Positions 54,018 through 63,791 of a stretch of DNA of 64,000 bases are shown piece after piece (position 1 is the stretch's first letter; each line of letters opens with the position of its first letter). Under the pieces are notes generated by a model. It made no database searches and was not told where the DNA came from. It saw only the letters and a program-made list of their open reading frames with translations. A program made the translations under genes and the position numbers. The stretch is taken from positions 1 to 64,000 of the forward strand of contig JAFUBZ010000019.1 of NCBI GenBank assembly GCA_017459945.1. Direction: 5' to 3'. The stretch is from Eubacterium sp. Lineage in GTDB: Bacteria; Bacillota; Clostridia; Lachnospirales; Lachnospiraceae.

Positions 54018-55694
54018 ATGAGTTTTAAATCTGACATTGAAATAGCCCAGGAAGCAAAGATCAGACCGATCAATGAGATCGCTGACAAGCTGGAAATACC
54101 GGAGCAATATGTCGAAAATTACGGACGTTATAAAGCGAAGATCGACTTTCGGTATTATAAAGAGATTCAGGATCGTCCGGACGCAAAGCTGGTATTGGTG
54201 ACGGCGATCAATCCGACGCCGGCAGGCGAAGGCAAGACCACCACGACCATCGGTCTGGCTGACGGATTAAACCGTCTTGGGAAAAAGACAGTGGTTGCAC
54301 TGCGCGAGCCGTCATTGGGCCCGGTGTTTGGTGTTAAGGGCGGTGCTGCAGGAGGCGGCTATGCACAGGTAATCCCGATGGAGGATATCAATCTGCATTT
54401 TACCGGCGATCTGCATGCGATCGGTGCGGCAAACAATCTGCTCGCAGCGATGCTGGACAACCATATTCACCAGGGAAATACGCTTCGGATCGTGCCTAAG
54501 ACGATCACCTGGAGACGCTGTGTTGATATGAATGACAGACAGCTTCGTAATATCGTAGACGGCCTTGGTAACAAAGGGGACGGCGTGACCCGTCAGGATG
54601 GATTTGATATTACAGTGGCATCAGAGATCATGGCGATTTTCTGTCTGGCAACGGACATTCCTGATCTGAAAGCAAGACTGGCAAGAATCGTCGTTGCGTA
54701 TAACGAAGACGGCGCACCGGTCACGGCCGGCGATCTGAATGCACAGGGCGCGATGACGGCTCTTTTAAAGGATGCGATCAAGCCGAACCTGGTGCAGACG
54801 CTGGAAGGTACACCGGCATTTGTGCATGGTGGACCGTTTGCAAATATCGCACATGGCTGTAACAGCGTAACAGCCACCAAAATGGGTGTGAAGCTGGGAG
54901 ATTACATGATCACAGAAGCCGGATTCGGGGCTGATCTGGGGGCTGAAAAATTCCTTGATATCAAATGCCGTATGACAGGACTTCGTCCGTCAGCAGTTGT
55001 GATCGTCGCAACCGTTCGTGCGCTGAAGTATAATGGCGGCGTGGCAAAGGCCGACTTAAACAACGAGAACCTGGAAGCGCTGGAAGCAGGTATTCCGAAC
55101 CTGTTAAAACATGTGGAAAACATCACACAGAACTTCAAGCTTCCGGCAGTGGTTGCCATCAACCGTTTCCCGACAGATACAGAGGCTGAGCTAGCTCTGA
55201 TTCGCCAAAAATGTGAAGAGCTTGGCGTAAATGTTGCCCTGTCTGAAGTATGGGCGAAAGGCGGCGAAGGCGGTGAGGAACTGGCAAAAGAGGTGCTGCG
55301 CCTGGTAGAGGAGAAGAGCGAAGTGAACTTCACCTATGACCTGGATGCACCGATCAAGGATAAGATCAATGCCATTGCAACCAAGATCTATGGCGCAGAC
55401 GGTGTGGATTACACTGCCAAGGCGAACAAGGAGATCAAGAAGTTCGAAGAGCTTGGGTTCGGTAATCTGCCGATCTGTATGGCAAAGAATCAGTATTCCC
55501 TGACAGATGATGCCAAGGTTTTGGGACGCCCGACCGGATTCCGTATCACGGTCCGTGATATCACAGCATCGATCGGCGCAGGATTCCTGGTGGCGTTGAC
55601 CGGCGAAATCATGAAGATGCCGGGTCTGCCCAAGGTTCCGTCCGCAGAAAAGATCGATGTCGACGAAGATGGCGTGATCTCCGGGTTGTTCTAA
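54018..55694 (+). CDS. fhs: Formate-tetrahydrofolate ligase
   Basis: 558 residues. Makes 10-formyl-THF from formate, ATP and THF. P-loop [18 protein letters not shown], then [42 protein letters not shown] and other near-invariant stretches. Length normal. ATG 54018 follows AAGGAGAG; the upstream frame from 53925 overlaps metF and is not used. A GC-rich hairpin and a 163-nt gap separate it from the next gene, unlike the tight spacing before it. Confidence 0.97.
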   Translation: MSFKSDIEIAQEAKIRPINEIADKLEIPEQYVENYGRYKAKIDFRYYKEIQDRPDAKLVLVTAINPTPAGEGKTTTTIGLADGLNRLGKKTVVALREPSLGPVFGVKGGAAGGGYAQVIPMEDINLHFTGDLHAIGAANNLLAAMLDNHIHQGNTLRIVPKTITWRRCVDMNDRQLRNIVDGLGNKGDGVTRQDGFDITVASEIMAIFCLATDIPDLKARLARIVVAYNEDGAPVTAGDLNAQGAMTALLKDAIKPNLVQTLEGTPAFVHGGPFANIAHGCNSVTATKMGVKLGDYMITEAGFGADLGAEKFLDIKCRMTGLRPSAVVIVATVRALKYNGGVAKADLNNENLEALEAGIPNLLKHVENITQNFKLPAVVAINRFPTDTEAELALIRQKCEELGVNVALSEVWAKGGEGGEELAKEVLRLVEEKSEVNFTYDLDAPIKDKINAIATKIYGADGVDYTAKANKEIKKFEELGFGNLPICMAKNQYSLTDDAKVLGRPTGFRITVRDITASIGAGFLVALTGEIMKMPGLPKVPSAEKIDVDEDGVISGLF

Positions 55695-55737
55695 GGATAG
55701 AATCCGAAGATAGAGCATTTTATGAAATGTATGCAAA

Positions 55738-55768
55738 CAGGGGACTGCCAGATATCTGCGGTCCCCTG
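55738..55768 (+). terminator. Hairpin in the fhs-folD gap
   Basis: CAGGGGAC (55738-55745) pairs with GTCCCCTG (55761-55768), and the loop holds a near-palindromic GCCAGATATCTGC. Only a short TT follows, so it may be an RNA-stabilising or partial terminator element that marks an edge of the next two genes. Confidence 0.5.
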
Positions 55769-55857
55769 TTCCTGAGTGAATGCCGGTACAGCGTATGGCG
55801 GACTAGAACGGATACTTCATATATGCTGTACGATTCAAAGTGTATGGTGAGGGTGAA

Positions 55858-56772
55858 ATGTCAGCGATATTGATGGAAGGAAAACTTGTAGGACGCGACA
55901 TCCTGTTAAAAGTTCGGGAGGATGCCCGTATTCTGACACAGATGGGATCAGTACCCTGTATTGCAACCATGCGGATCGGAAATGACCTTGGTTCGATTTC
56001 CTATGAAAAGAGCATCAATTCCAGTATGGGCAGGTCTCACATTTGTGTGGTGAACCGGGTATTTGATCTGGATATCACGTACGAGCAGTTTGTAGAGGAA
56101 CTCAACAAACTAAATGAAGATTCCACGATTCACGCTGTGCTGATTTTTAAGCCTCTTCCGGCGCAGATCAACTTAGAAGAGATCAAATACATTCTGGCCC
56201 CGGAAAAGGACCCTGATTCCATGAATCCGGTGAACATGGGAAAGCTTCTGACTACTGACCGGATGGGGTTTTATCCCTGTACGGCAGAAGGAGTCATGAA
56301 GATGCTGGACTACTATATGATCGATGTAAAGGGCAAGGACGTTGTGATCGTCAATAATTCTGCCGTCCTGGGCAAACCCCTTTCGATCATGCTGACTGAC
56401 CGCTATGCAACCGTAACCATGTGTCACGCCTATACAAAGGATCTGGGATCTTTTACCAGAAAGGCAGACATCGTGGTGTCGGCGGTAGGGAAGTATGGAC
56501 TGATCACACCTGATATGCTGCGGGAGGAAGCTATTCTGATCGATGTAGCAATGTCTGAAATGAAGGAAACTGATGCCAATCTGGTTCGGGCCGACAGCGG
56601 CAGGAAGATCCGCGCCGGTGATGCCAGGATCGACTGCAGGGAAAAGGTGGCCATGATCACATCGGCAACCCCGGGCTGCGGTGGCGGCACCGGTCCCATT
56701 ACGACGGCTCTTTTGGCAGAGCATGTGATTCGTGCCTGCAGAATGCAACAGAAAGCAAAAAAACGCGCATAA
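55858..56772 (+). CDS. Divergent FolD-like methylene-THF dehydrogenase/cyclohydrolase
   Basis: 304 residues of the FolD family (NADP-dependent methylene-THF dehydrogenase and methenyl-THF cyclohydrolase). Family pieces: LIFKPLPAQINLEEI, DPDSMNP, GFYPCTAEGVMKMLDYY, KDVVIVNNSAVLGKPLSIML and the C-terminal TPGCGGGTGPITTALL. The active-site helix SISYEKSINSSM lacks the usual downstream Lys pattern seen in the second FolD of this cluster, so catalysis may be altered. It prefers CCC/CCT proline codons unlike its neighbours and is flanked by long gaps, hinting at later acquisition along with folE. ATG 55858 follows GGTGAGGGTG. Confidence 0.8.
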   Translation: MSAILMEGKLVGRDILLKVREDARILTQMGSVPCIATMRIGNDLGSISYEKSINSSMGRSHICVVNRVFDLDITYEQFVEELNKLNEDSTIHAVLIFKPLPAQINLEEIKYILAPEKDPDSMNPVNMGKLLTTDRMGFYPCTAEGVMKMLDYYMIDVKGKDVVIVNNSAVLGKPLSIMLTDRYATVTMCHAYTKDLGSFTRKADIVVSAVGKYGLITPDMLREEAILIDVAMSEMKETDANLVRADSGRKIRAGDARIDCREKVAMITSATPGCGGGTGPITTALLAEHVIRACRMQQKAKKRA

Positions 56773-56898
56773 AACAAAGGCAGCCATTGCATTATTGCCC
56801 GGAATCGTTGATACTATTAACAATGCATCTATTCAGGATTCCTGTGAATCTCTGAACCGGTAGAAACCGCAGATGATTCATTGCGGTGTAGGAAAGAA

Positions 56899-57453
56899 AT
56901 GAATAAGGACAAAATCAAAGAAGCCGTTCGCCTTTTTCTGGAGGGGATTGGCGAAAATACAAACAGAGAAGGTCTTGCGGAAACGCCGGATCGTGTAGCA
57001 CGTATGTGTGAGGAAATATTCGGAGGTCTGACACAGGATGCTTCTGTGCCCCTTTCCAAGCAGTTTTCTGTGGATCACAGCGATCTGATTCTGGAAAAGG
57101 ATATTAACTTTTATTCCTGTTGTGAGCACCACCTGTTGCCTTTTTACGGCAAGGCACACATTGCCTACATTCCCAATGGTAAGGTGGCCGGCTTAAGCAA
57201 GCTGGCCCGTACGGTTGAAGTGTATGCAAGACGCCCCCAGATTCAGGAGCAGCTTACGAACCAGGTGGCCGGGGCTCTGACAGACCACTTAACTCCCCGG
57301 GGTGTGATGGTCGTGATCGAGGCCGAGCATATGTGCATGACCATGCGGGGCATCAAAAAGCCGGGCAGTAAAACGCTGACCATTGCCATGCGTGGTGTCT
57401 TTGAAACGGATCAGGGATTGCAAAATTCCGTACTGCAGATGATCAGAAGATAG
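56899..57453 (+). CDS. folE: GTP cyclohydrolase I
   Basis: 184 residues. First enzyme of tetrahydrofolate (or pteridine) synthesis, GTP to dihydroneopterin triphosphate. Zinc and catalytic residues appear in [21 protein letters not shown] and the later [14 protein letters not shown]. Start ATG 56899 has GGAAAG upstream. It is 126 nt from the FolD-like gene and 20 nt from fchA. Like that FolD gene it uses CCC-rich proline codons, so the two may have come together. Confidence 0.93.
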   Translation: MNKDKIKEAVRLFLEGIGENTNREGLAETPDRVARMCEEIFGGLTQDASVPLSKQFSVDHSDLILEKDINFYSCCEHHLLPFYGKAHIAYIPNGKVAGLSKLARTVEVYARRPQIQEQLTNQVAGALTDHLTPRGVMVVIEAEHMCMTMRGIKKPGSKTLTIAMRGVFETDQGLQNSVLQMIRR

Positions 57454-57473
57454 TGGATCAGAAAGGAAGCAAG

Positions 57474-58103
57474 ATGATTTTAGATAAGAAATTTATGGTA
57501 TTTCTGGATGAGCTGGCAAGCTCTGCCCCGGTACCGGGAGGCGGCGGTGCAAGCGCAGCGTGCGGCGCATTGGCAGCAGCACTTGCCTCGATGGTTGCGA
57601 ACCTGACGACGGGTAAGAAAAAATACGCGCAGTATGAGGATGACATCCAAAGAATCCTCCGGGATGCAGAGGAAAAACGAAAAGAACTGGTTGCCCTTGC
57701 AGATGCCGATGCACAGGCCTTTGAACCGCTGGCAAAGGCATACAGTCTTCCCAAAAGTACCGAAGAAGAACTGGCTTACCGTGAGAAAGTGATGAAAAAG
57801 GTTCTCTACGATGCCAGCATTGCACCGCTTCGGATCATGGAGACGGTTTCAGAGGTAATTCTTCTGATCGAAGAAGTTGCCGAAAAAGGAAGCGTGATGG
57901 CGATCAGTGATGCCGGTGTGGCGGCTGTGTTTGCTCAGGCGGCGTTAAAGGGTGCGTCATTAAATGTTTTTATTAACACGAAGTCCATGAAGGATCGGGA
58001 AACTGCAGCTGATCTGAACGCAAAAGCACATGTGCTGATCGCGCTGGGCAGTGAAAAGACGGATGCGATCTTTGCAAAGGTGATGGAAAGGCTTGACAAC
58101 TAG
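57474..58103 (+). CDS. fchA: Methenyl-THF cyclohydrolase / cyclodeaminase family protein
   Basis: 209 residues, a single-domain member of the formiminotransferase-cyclodeaminase family. Typical: SSAPVPGGGGASAACGALAAALASMVANLT, ADADAQAFEPLAKAYSLP and SDAGVAAVFAQAALKGASLNVFIN. In clostridia such proteins act as methenyl-THF cyclohydrolase beside fhs and folD. ATG 57474 with AAAGGAAG is preferred over the GTG at 57453, which overlaps the folE stop. The next folD starts 17 nt downstream. Confidence 0.88.
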   Translation: MILDKKFMVFLDELASSAPVPGGGGASAACGALAAALASMVANLTTGKKKYAQYEDDIQRILRDAEEKRKELVALADADAQAFEPLAKAYSLPKSTEEELAYREKVMKKVLYDASIAPLRIMETVSEVILLIEEVAEKGSVMAISDAGVAAVFAQAALKGASLNVFINTKSMKDRETAADLNAKAHVLIALGSEKTDAIFAKVMERLDN

Positions 58104-58120
58104 TCTGGGAGGAAGACGGC

Positions 58121-58975
58121 ATGATAGAATTACGGGGAAAGGATGTTGCGGCAGCAATCCGGGAACAGATCGAAAAGGATGTTGCGGCAATGGGAAATGA
58201 TATACCAAAGCTTGCCATTGTCAGAGCAGGAGAAGAGGCGGATGACATTGCTTATGAAAGAGGTGCACTGAAGCGCATGGCCGGTCTCGGCCTGGAGGCG
58301 GAATCCTATGCGTTTCCGGCTGATGTGAGCAATGAAGAATTTCAGACAGCGTTGAAAAAGATCAATGATGATCCGAAGATCAACGGGATCCTTTTGCTGG
58401 CACCACTCCCGAAGGGGCTCGATGAAGTGGCGGCAACGGCGCTGATCTCTCCGGAAAAAGATATCGATGGAATCGGCGTTGTCAATAAGATGAAACTCTA
58501 CGAAGGCGACACAAGCGGTTTTGCTCCGTGCACGGCACAGGCCGTCATGGAGGTGCTCGAATATGCGAATGTTGACGTGACAGGAAAGCATGTAACCGTC
58601 GTGGGATATGGTATGACGGTTGGAAAGCCGCTTTCACTGATGCTGCTAAACAAAAAAGCGACTGTCAGCATCTGCAGAAGCCGTACGACACAGGAAGATC
58701 TGAAAAAGCTGTGTCTGGCATCGGACATCATTGTTGCTGCGACCGGAAAGATGGGCATGATCGGACCGGATTATGTCAAAGACGGTGCTGTGGTCATTGA
58801 TGTTGGGATCAGTATGGGAGAAGACGGTGCGATTCACGGAGATGTGCAGTTTGCAGAGATTTCGGAAATCGCTGCGATGGCAACACCGGTGCCCGGCGGC
58901 GTCGGTGCCGTAACGACAACGATCCTTGCAAAGCAGCTGGTGCGTGCCGCGAAATTGCAGATGGCTGACCGTTGA
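58121..58975 (+). CDS. folD: Bifunctional methylene-THF dehydrogenase / cyclohydrolase
   Basis: 284 residues. Converts methylene-THF to methenyl-THF and on to formyl-THF, linking to fhs. The YERGALKRMAGLG active-site helix is the form common in clostridia; KDIDGIGVVNKMKLYEG, PCTAQAVMEVL, VVGYGMTVGKPLSLMLL and ATPVPGGVGAVTTTIL complete the family pattern. It lies 17 nt after fchA. It appears to be the primary FolD of this locus, since it keeps host-like codon use. Last gene of the cluster. Confidence 0.93.
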   Translation: MIELRGKDVAAAIREQIEKDVAAMGNDIPKLAIVRAGEEADDIAYERGALKRMAGLGLEAESYAFPADVSNEEFQTALKKINDDPKINGILLLAPLPKGLDEVAATALISPEKDIDGIGVVNKMKLYEGDTSGFAPCTAQAVMEVLEYANVDVTGKHVTVVGYGMTVGKPLSLMLLNKKATVSICRSRTTQEDLKKLCLASDIIVAATGKMGMIGPDYVKDGAVVIDVGISMGEDGAIHGDVQFAEISEIAAMATPVPGGVGAVTTTILAKQLVRAAKLQMADR

Positions 58976-59034
58976 CAACAGAACCGTCCTCTGTCTCCTG
59001 ATGGTTATCGTGAAAAATACAATAGACGACTGGA

Positions 59035-59107
59035 AAAACCGGTTACTTTATGGTATCCTTACAATGGCGTGTAACGCGATGGAAACGGCAAAAAAGTAGC
59101 CGGTTTT
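59035..59107 (+). promoter_or_regulatory. Long inverted repeat in the ppdK leader
   Basis: AAAACCGG-T-TACTTT (59035-59049) pairs with AAAGTA-G-CCGGTTTT (59093-59107) over 15 bp (one G-T pair) around a 43-nt loop that itself holds TTAC/GTAA. A possible -10 TACAAT lies inside at 59060-59065. It is 52 nt before ppdK and could be a leader RNA fold or an operator region. Confidence 0.5.
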
Positions 59108-59158
59108 CGTGTTTCATATAGTAATGGCTTCGCCAGAAGAAGAAAGAGAGGTAGTAAT

Positions 59159-61789
59159 ATGAACAAATGGGTGTATATGTTCCGTGAAGGCAATGCGGAT
59201 ATGAGAAACCTTCTCGGTGGAAAGGGTGCAAACCTTGCCGAGATGACAAACCTGGGACTTCCGGTACCGCAGGGCTTCACGATCACGACTGAAGCATGTA
59301 CGCAGTATTATGAGGACGGCCGTCAGATCAACGATGAGATCCAGGGCCAGATCATGGAATATATCGAGAAAATGGAAGAGATCACCGGAAAGAAATTCGG
59401 CGATAAGGAGAATCCGCTTCTGGTTTCCGTTCGTTCCGGCGCAAGAGCTTCCATGCCGGGTATGATGGATACCATCTTAAACCTTGGCCTGAATGAGGAT
59501 GTTGTTGAAGTCCTTTCTGCAAAGTCCGGCAATCCGCGCTGGGCATGGGACTGCTATCGCCGTTTCATCCAGATGTTCTCAGATGTCGTTATGGAGGTCG
59601 GCAAAAAGTATTTTGAAGAGCTGATCGACAAGATGAAAAAAGAAAAAGGCATCGTACAGGATATTGACCTGACAGCAGATGACTTAAAAGAGCTTGCAGG
59701 CCAGTTCAAGGCTGAGTACAAGGCAAAGATCGGCACTGATTTCCCGACCGATCCGAAAGAACAGCTGATGGAAGCAGTTAAAGCAGTATTCCGTTCCTGG
59801 GACAATCCACGTGCAAATGTTTACCGTCGTGACAATGATATCCCGTATTCCTGGGGAACCGCTGTTAACGTACAGTCCATGGCATTTGGTAACATGGGTG
59901 ATGACTGCGGTACCGGCGTTGCGTTCACACGTGATCCGGCGACAGGCGCAAAGGGTCTGTTTGGTGAGTTCCTGACCAATGCACAGGGCGAGGACGTTGT
60001 AGCAGGTGTCCGTACCCCGATGCACATTTCCGAGATGGAGCAGAAGTTCCCGGAAGCATTCAAACAGTTTACAGAGGTTTGTGAAATCCTTGAGAACCAT
60101 TATCGCGATATGCAGGATATGGAGTTTACCGTTGAAAACGGCAAGCTGTACATGCTGCAGACAAGAAACGGTAAGCGTACCGCACAGGCTGCATTAAAGA
60201 TCGCTTGTGATCTGGTAGATGAGGGTATGCGTACACCGAAAGAGGCGATCGCCATGATCGATCCGCGTAACCTGGATACATTGCTGCATCCGACATTCGA
60301 TCCGGCTGCATTAAAAGATGCTGAGCAGATCGGTAAGGCACTGGGGGCTGCTCCGGGCGCTGCATGCGGTAAGATCGTATTTACGGCAGATGATGCAAAA
60401 GAGTGGGCAGAGCGCGGCGAGAAAGTCGTTCTGGTACGTCTTGAGACATCACCGGAAGATATTGAGGGTATGAAGGCTTCTCAGGGTATCCTGACCGTTC
60501 GCGGCGGTATGACTTCTCATGCAGCAGTTGTTGCCCGTGGTATGGGTGCATGCTGTGTATCCGGATGCTCCGATATCATCATGGATGAGGCAAACAAGAC
60601 CTTCCAGCTTGGCGGACACTCCTATCATGAAGGCGATATCATTTCCTTCGACGGATCCACAGGTGCGATCTATGATGGCGCTATGCCGACCGTAGAAGCA
60701 AAGATCGCAGGTGAATTTGAGCGCATCATGGCATGGGCTGACGAGTTCCGCAGCCTGAATGTACGTACCAATGCTGACACACCGGCAGATGCGAAGAGAG
60801 CACGTGAGCTTGGTGCAGAAGGCATCGGCCTTTGCCGTACAGAGCATATGTTCTTTGAAGAGGACAGAATCGCAGCATTCCGCGAGATGATCTGTGCAGA
60901 TACCAAGGAAGAGAGAGAAGCGGCACTTGAGAAGATCCTGCCGTTCCAGCAGAGCGACTTCGAGCAGATCTACGAGGCAATGGAAGATTATCCGACCACG
61001 ATCCGTTTCCTGGATCCGCCACTGCATGAGTTCGTTCCGACAGAGGAAGAGGATATCAAGAAGCTGGCTGATGCACAGGGCAAGTCTGTTGAAGATATCA
61101 AGGCGATCATCGATGGCCTGAAGGAATTCAACCCGATGATGGGACACAGAGGACTGCGTCTGGCGATCACCTATCCGGAAATCGCTGTTATGCAGACCAA
61201 GGCTGTTATCCGTGCGGCGATCAAAGTGGCGAAAGAGCATCCGGGCTGGAGACTGAATCCGGAGATCATGATCCCGCTTTCAACCGATGCAAAAGAGCTG
61301 AAGTTTGTAAGAGATATCGTCATTGAGACAGCAGATGCTGAGATCGCAGCTGCACAGCCGATCGATCTGAAGTACAAAGTTGGTACGATGATCGAGATCC
61401 CGCGCGCATGCCTGCTGGCTGACGAGATCGCAAAACAGGCAGATTTCTTCTGCTTCGGTACAAACGATCTGACCCAGATGACATTCGGCTTCTCCCGCGA
61501 TGACTGCGGTAAGTTCCTGGATGCCTACTATGATGCGAAGATCTTCGAGAATGATCCGTTCGCAAGACTGGATCAGGATGGTGTCGGCAAGCTGATGAAG
61601 ATGGGTATCGAGCTTGGCAAACCGGCTAACAGCGACCTGCACATCGGTATCTGCGGCGAGCATGGCGGCGATCCGACATCCGTAGAGTTCTGCCACGACA
61701 TCGGTCTGGATTATGTCAGCTGCTCACCGTTCCGCGTGCCGATCGCACGTCTGGCAGCAGCACAGGCAAACATCAAGAATCCGAGATAG
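59159..61789 (+). CDS. ppdK: Pyruvate, phosphate dikinase
   Basis: 876 residues. Interconverts pyruvate, ATP and phosphate with PEP, AMP and pyrophosphate; in anaerobes it often replaces pyruvate kinase or supports gluconeogenesis. N-terminal ATP-grasp region (NLLGGKGANLAEMTNLGLPVPQG, SVRSGARASMPGMMDTILNLG), central phospho-His domain with GGMTSHAAVVARGMG (His near residue 455), and a TIM barrel with RTEHMFF and GTNDLTQM. It is read alone, after a structured leader. Confidence 0.97.
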   Translation: MNKWVYMFREGNADMRNLLGGKGANLAEMTNLGLPVPQGFTITTEACTQYYEDGRQINDEIQGQIMEYIEKMEEITGKKFGDKENPLLVSVRSGARASMPGMMDTILNLGLNEDVVEVLSAKSGNPRWAWDCYRRFIQMFSDVVMEVGKKYFEELIDKMKKEKGIVQDIDLTADDLKELAGQFKAEYKAKIGTDFPTDPKEQLMEAVKAVFRSWDNPRANVYRRDNDIPYSWGTAVNVQSMAFGNMGDDCGTGVAFTRDPATGAKGLFGEFLTNAQGEDVVAGVRTPMHISEMEQKFPEAFKQFTEVCEILENHYRDMQDMEFTVENGKLYMLQTRNGKRTAQAALKIACDLVDEGMRTPKEAIAMIDPRNLDTLLHPTFDPAALKDAEQIGKALGAAPGAACGKIVFTADDAKEWAERGEKVVLVRLETSPEDIEGMKASQGILTVRGGMTSHAAVVARGMGACCVSGCSDIIMDEANKTFQLGGHSYHEGDIISFDGSTGAIYDGAMPTVEAKIAGEFERIMAWADEFRSLNVRTNADTPADAKRARELGAEGIGLCRTEHMFFEEDRIAAFREMICADTKEEREAALEKILPFQQSDFEQIYEAMEDYPTTIRFLDPPLHEFVPTEEEDIKKLADAQGKSVEDIKAIIDGLKEFNPMMGHRGLRLAITYPEIAVMQTKAVIRAAIKVAKEHPGWRLNPEIMIPLSTDAKELKFVRDIVIETADAEIAAAQPIDLKYKVGTMIEIPRACLLADEIAKQADFFCFGTNDLTQMTFGFSRDDCGKFLDAYYDAKIFENDPFARLDQDGVGKLMKMGIELGKPANSDLHIGICGEHGGDPTSVEFCHDIGLDYVSCSPFRVPIARLAAAQANIKNPR

Positions 61790-61814
61790 TTTGATAAAAC
61801 AACGAGGAATAAGG

Positions 61815-61845
61815 GAATCCCGGGCTGTGGCCCGGGATTCTGTTC
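61815..61845 (+). terminator. Terminator after ppdK
   Basis: GAATCCCGGGC (61815-61825) pairs perfectly with GCCCGGGATTC (61830-61840), TGTG loop, followed by TGTTCT. The stem is very stable but the T-run is poor. Confidence 0.7.
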
Positions 61846-61850
61846 TGATA

Positions 61851-61886
61851 GCAAGTGACGTGTAGATGGCAAGTGACATGCAGATG
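61851..61886. repeat. Two 18-bp tandem repeats
   Basis: GCAAGTGACGTGTAGATG (61851-61868) is followed directly by GCAAGTGACATGCAGATG (61869-61886), differing at two positions. No gene; function unknown. Confidence 0.7.
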
Positions 61887-61986
61887 GCATAGTTGTTGCT
61901 CCTCAAAAGATCTGATTTGTACGAAAGTAGTATCAGTAGAACAACTTCCCAGAACCAATACAAGCAGCTTATTGTGAGATTAAAAT

Positions 61987-62562
61987 ATGAGTGATATGAA
62001 AAAAGTTTCGCCTGCGCAGATCATCCGCAGCAACAGAAAAACAATCTCGATCCAGGTCGACCGGGATGCGAATGTGATCGTCCGGGCGCCGTACCGCGTA
62101 TCAGAGCGCGAGATCAGGCGGTTCCTTGCGGAAAAGGAAGCATGGATCAGAAAGCATCAGGAAAAGATCAGAGCGCAGGAAAAAGCATTTGAAGGGATCA
62201 AGCCGCTGACCAGGGAAGAGATTGAAACGCTTGCGGATCAGGCGATGAAAGTAATCCCGGAGCGGGTGGCTTATTATGCAAAAAAGATCGGTGTGACCTA
62301 TGGCCGGATCACGATCCGGAATCAGAAGACCAGATGGGGGAGCTGCAGCAGTAAAGGAAATCTGAATTTCAATTGCCTGCTGATGCTGACACCGCCTGAG
62401 GTGATCGACAGCGTGGTAGTGCACGAGCTCTGCCACAGAAAAGAAATGAATCATTCCGCGAAGTTTTATGAAGAGATCTATAGGGTCTGTCCGGAGTACG
62501 ACAAGTGGAACCGGTGGCTGAAAGAGAACGGTCCGCTGATCTTACGCAGAATGACGGGCTAA
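61987..62562 (+). CDS. YgjP-type zinc metallopeptidase (DUF45)
   Basis: 191 residues. A zinc site HELCHRKEMNHS (HExxH-like HELCH plus third His) marks the YgjP/WssL-type metallopeptidases. N-terminal segment VRAPYRVSEREIRRFLAEKEAWIRKH and central RKTRWGSCSSKGNLNFN-like KTRWGSCSSKGNLNFN are family signatures. Cytoplasmic; substrates unknown. No strong ribosome site is visible before the ATG. A terminator follows before the convergent esterase gene. Confidence 0.85.
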   Translation: MSDMKKVSPAQIIRSNRKTISIQVDRDANVIVRAPYRVSEREIRRFLAEKEAWIRKHQEKIRAQEKAFEGIKPLTREEIETLADQAMKVIPERVAYYAKKIGVTYGRITIRNQKTRWGSCSSKGNLNFNCLLMLTPPEVIDSVVVHELCHRKEMNHSAKFYEEIYRVCPEYDKWNRWLKENGPLILRRMTG

Positions 62563-62600
62563 AAGAAGACCGCTGATCATACATCGGTCTTCTTGTTATT
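62563..62600 (+). terminator. Terminator after the YgjP-type gene
   Basis: AAGAAGACCG (62563-62572) pairs perfectly with CGGTCTTCTT (62585-62594), 12-nt loop, then GTTATTT. The A- and T-rich flanks could serve the convergent gene too. Confidence 0.8.
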
Positions 62601-62648
62601 TATGTGATAAGAGAAGAATTTTTCGTTATTTGTGCGAGAATTACTCTC

Positions 62649-63686
62649 TTATCCGATTTCAGTTTGAAAACACTTGCTCAGGAAGTTATAAAAACATTGC
62701 TGCCAGAACAGATAGTCATGTTCGTAGCCTTCTACAAGATCGGTCTGATTCCGGATTCCCATGTCATCCAGCACTTCCTGATAATACAGTGTGACATCCG
62801 TATTCCAGGGATCTTCATCTCCGACAGCCAGGTATAAATAGAATGGTGTTGTCTCATCAGTGGGCTGCGGAAAGGCATCAAAGACCGGCGTGTTCCAATA
62901 GGTACCCTTATAAAACCTGGTGGGGATCACACCGGGATCGGGTGCAAAGGCGGCAATATAGCCGAAGCGGTCCAGCCAGTGGAATCCGGTGCATAAGGAT
63001 TTTGCACCGCCTTCGGACATACCGGCGACAGCGGTGTTTTCTCTGCCGGTTTTGACAGCGTAATTCTGTTCGATAAAAGGCATCAGATCGAGGGCGATAT
63101 CATCGATCGCCTTGTCGTAAATATAGCGAAGCTCCTCATCTGTTTTGTTTTCTTTGTCGGCAAGCTTATCAGTATACATATCTGCATTCACGATGATCAT
63201 CGGGACGGCCAGTTGTTCATGGAGCATATTGCCATAGAGCAGCACTAAATAGGAATCATCATCGATCTGGTCGGTGTGGTCTCCGCCGAACCCATGGAAG
63301 ACATACATGACAGGGTATTGGCCGTTTTCATCATATCCTGCAGGCAGGAGGATATTGCACTGTTTCTCATCTCCGGCAGTCGTTGAATAATAGGTGACAT
63401 CTTTTTCTATGGTTCCATAATCCACATCATCCCGTTTTTCAAACAGTTCCTCGCTGATATCATAATGGTTTTCGATCGTATACGGGTCATAAACAGAAGT
63501 GTCAGCGTTTTCTGCAGATGCAGGTGATTCGGAAAACTCTGTACGTGGCGGCTCTGTGGACAGATTCTGATCCTGTGAGGACAGATTCTGATCTGGCACA
63601 GTCTGTGATGATGCGCAGGCGCTGGCAGAAAACATGAAAAATATAACGAAAAAAAGAGAAATGAATCGGTTTGTTTTATGTCTCAT
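62649..63686 (-). CDS. Lipoprotein esterase, feruloyl esterase-like
   Basis: 345 residues. The lipobox SASAC in the signal peptide (FISLFFVIFFMFSASAC) predicts a lipoprotein. A disordered Ser/Gln/Asn linker with a repeated DQNLS follows. The alpha/beta-hydrolase domain has NILLPAGYDENGQYPVMYVFHGFGG (oxyanion side), nucleophile Ser in AGMSEGGA, an acidic GDEDPWN and His in GYEHDYLFW. The family includes feruloyl and acetyl-xylan esterases as well as enterochelin esterases, so a plant-cell-wall ester is a reasonable guess. Start ATG 63686 follows GGAGGTG; the frame extends upstream to 63992 but lacks signals. Confidence 0.85.
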   Translation of the reverse strand: MRHKTNRFISLFFVIFFMFSASACASSQTVPDQNLSSQDQNLSTEPPRTEFSESPASAENADTSVYDPYTIENHYDISEELFEKRDDVDYGTIEKDVTYYSTTAGDEKQCNILLPAGYDENGQYPVMYVFHGFGGDHTDQIDDDSYLVLLYGNMLHEQLAVPMIIVNADMYTDKLADKENKTDEELRYIYDKAIDDIALDLMPFIEQNYAVKTGRENTAVAGMSEGGAKSLCTGFHWLDRFGYIAAFAPDPGVIPTRFYKGTYWNTPVFDAFPQPTDETTPFYLYLAVGDEDPWNTDVTLYYQEVLDDMGIRNQTDLVEGYEHDYLFWQQCFYNFLSKCFQTEIG

Positions 63687-63791
63687 AGATACACCTCCGG
63701 GTAAGGATATGATACTATAAAAGAAGATGTTCTGTAAGTAGAAAGAACAGGAAAAGTATATGTCAAAGCAGGACGAAAAAGAGGACAGAAG

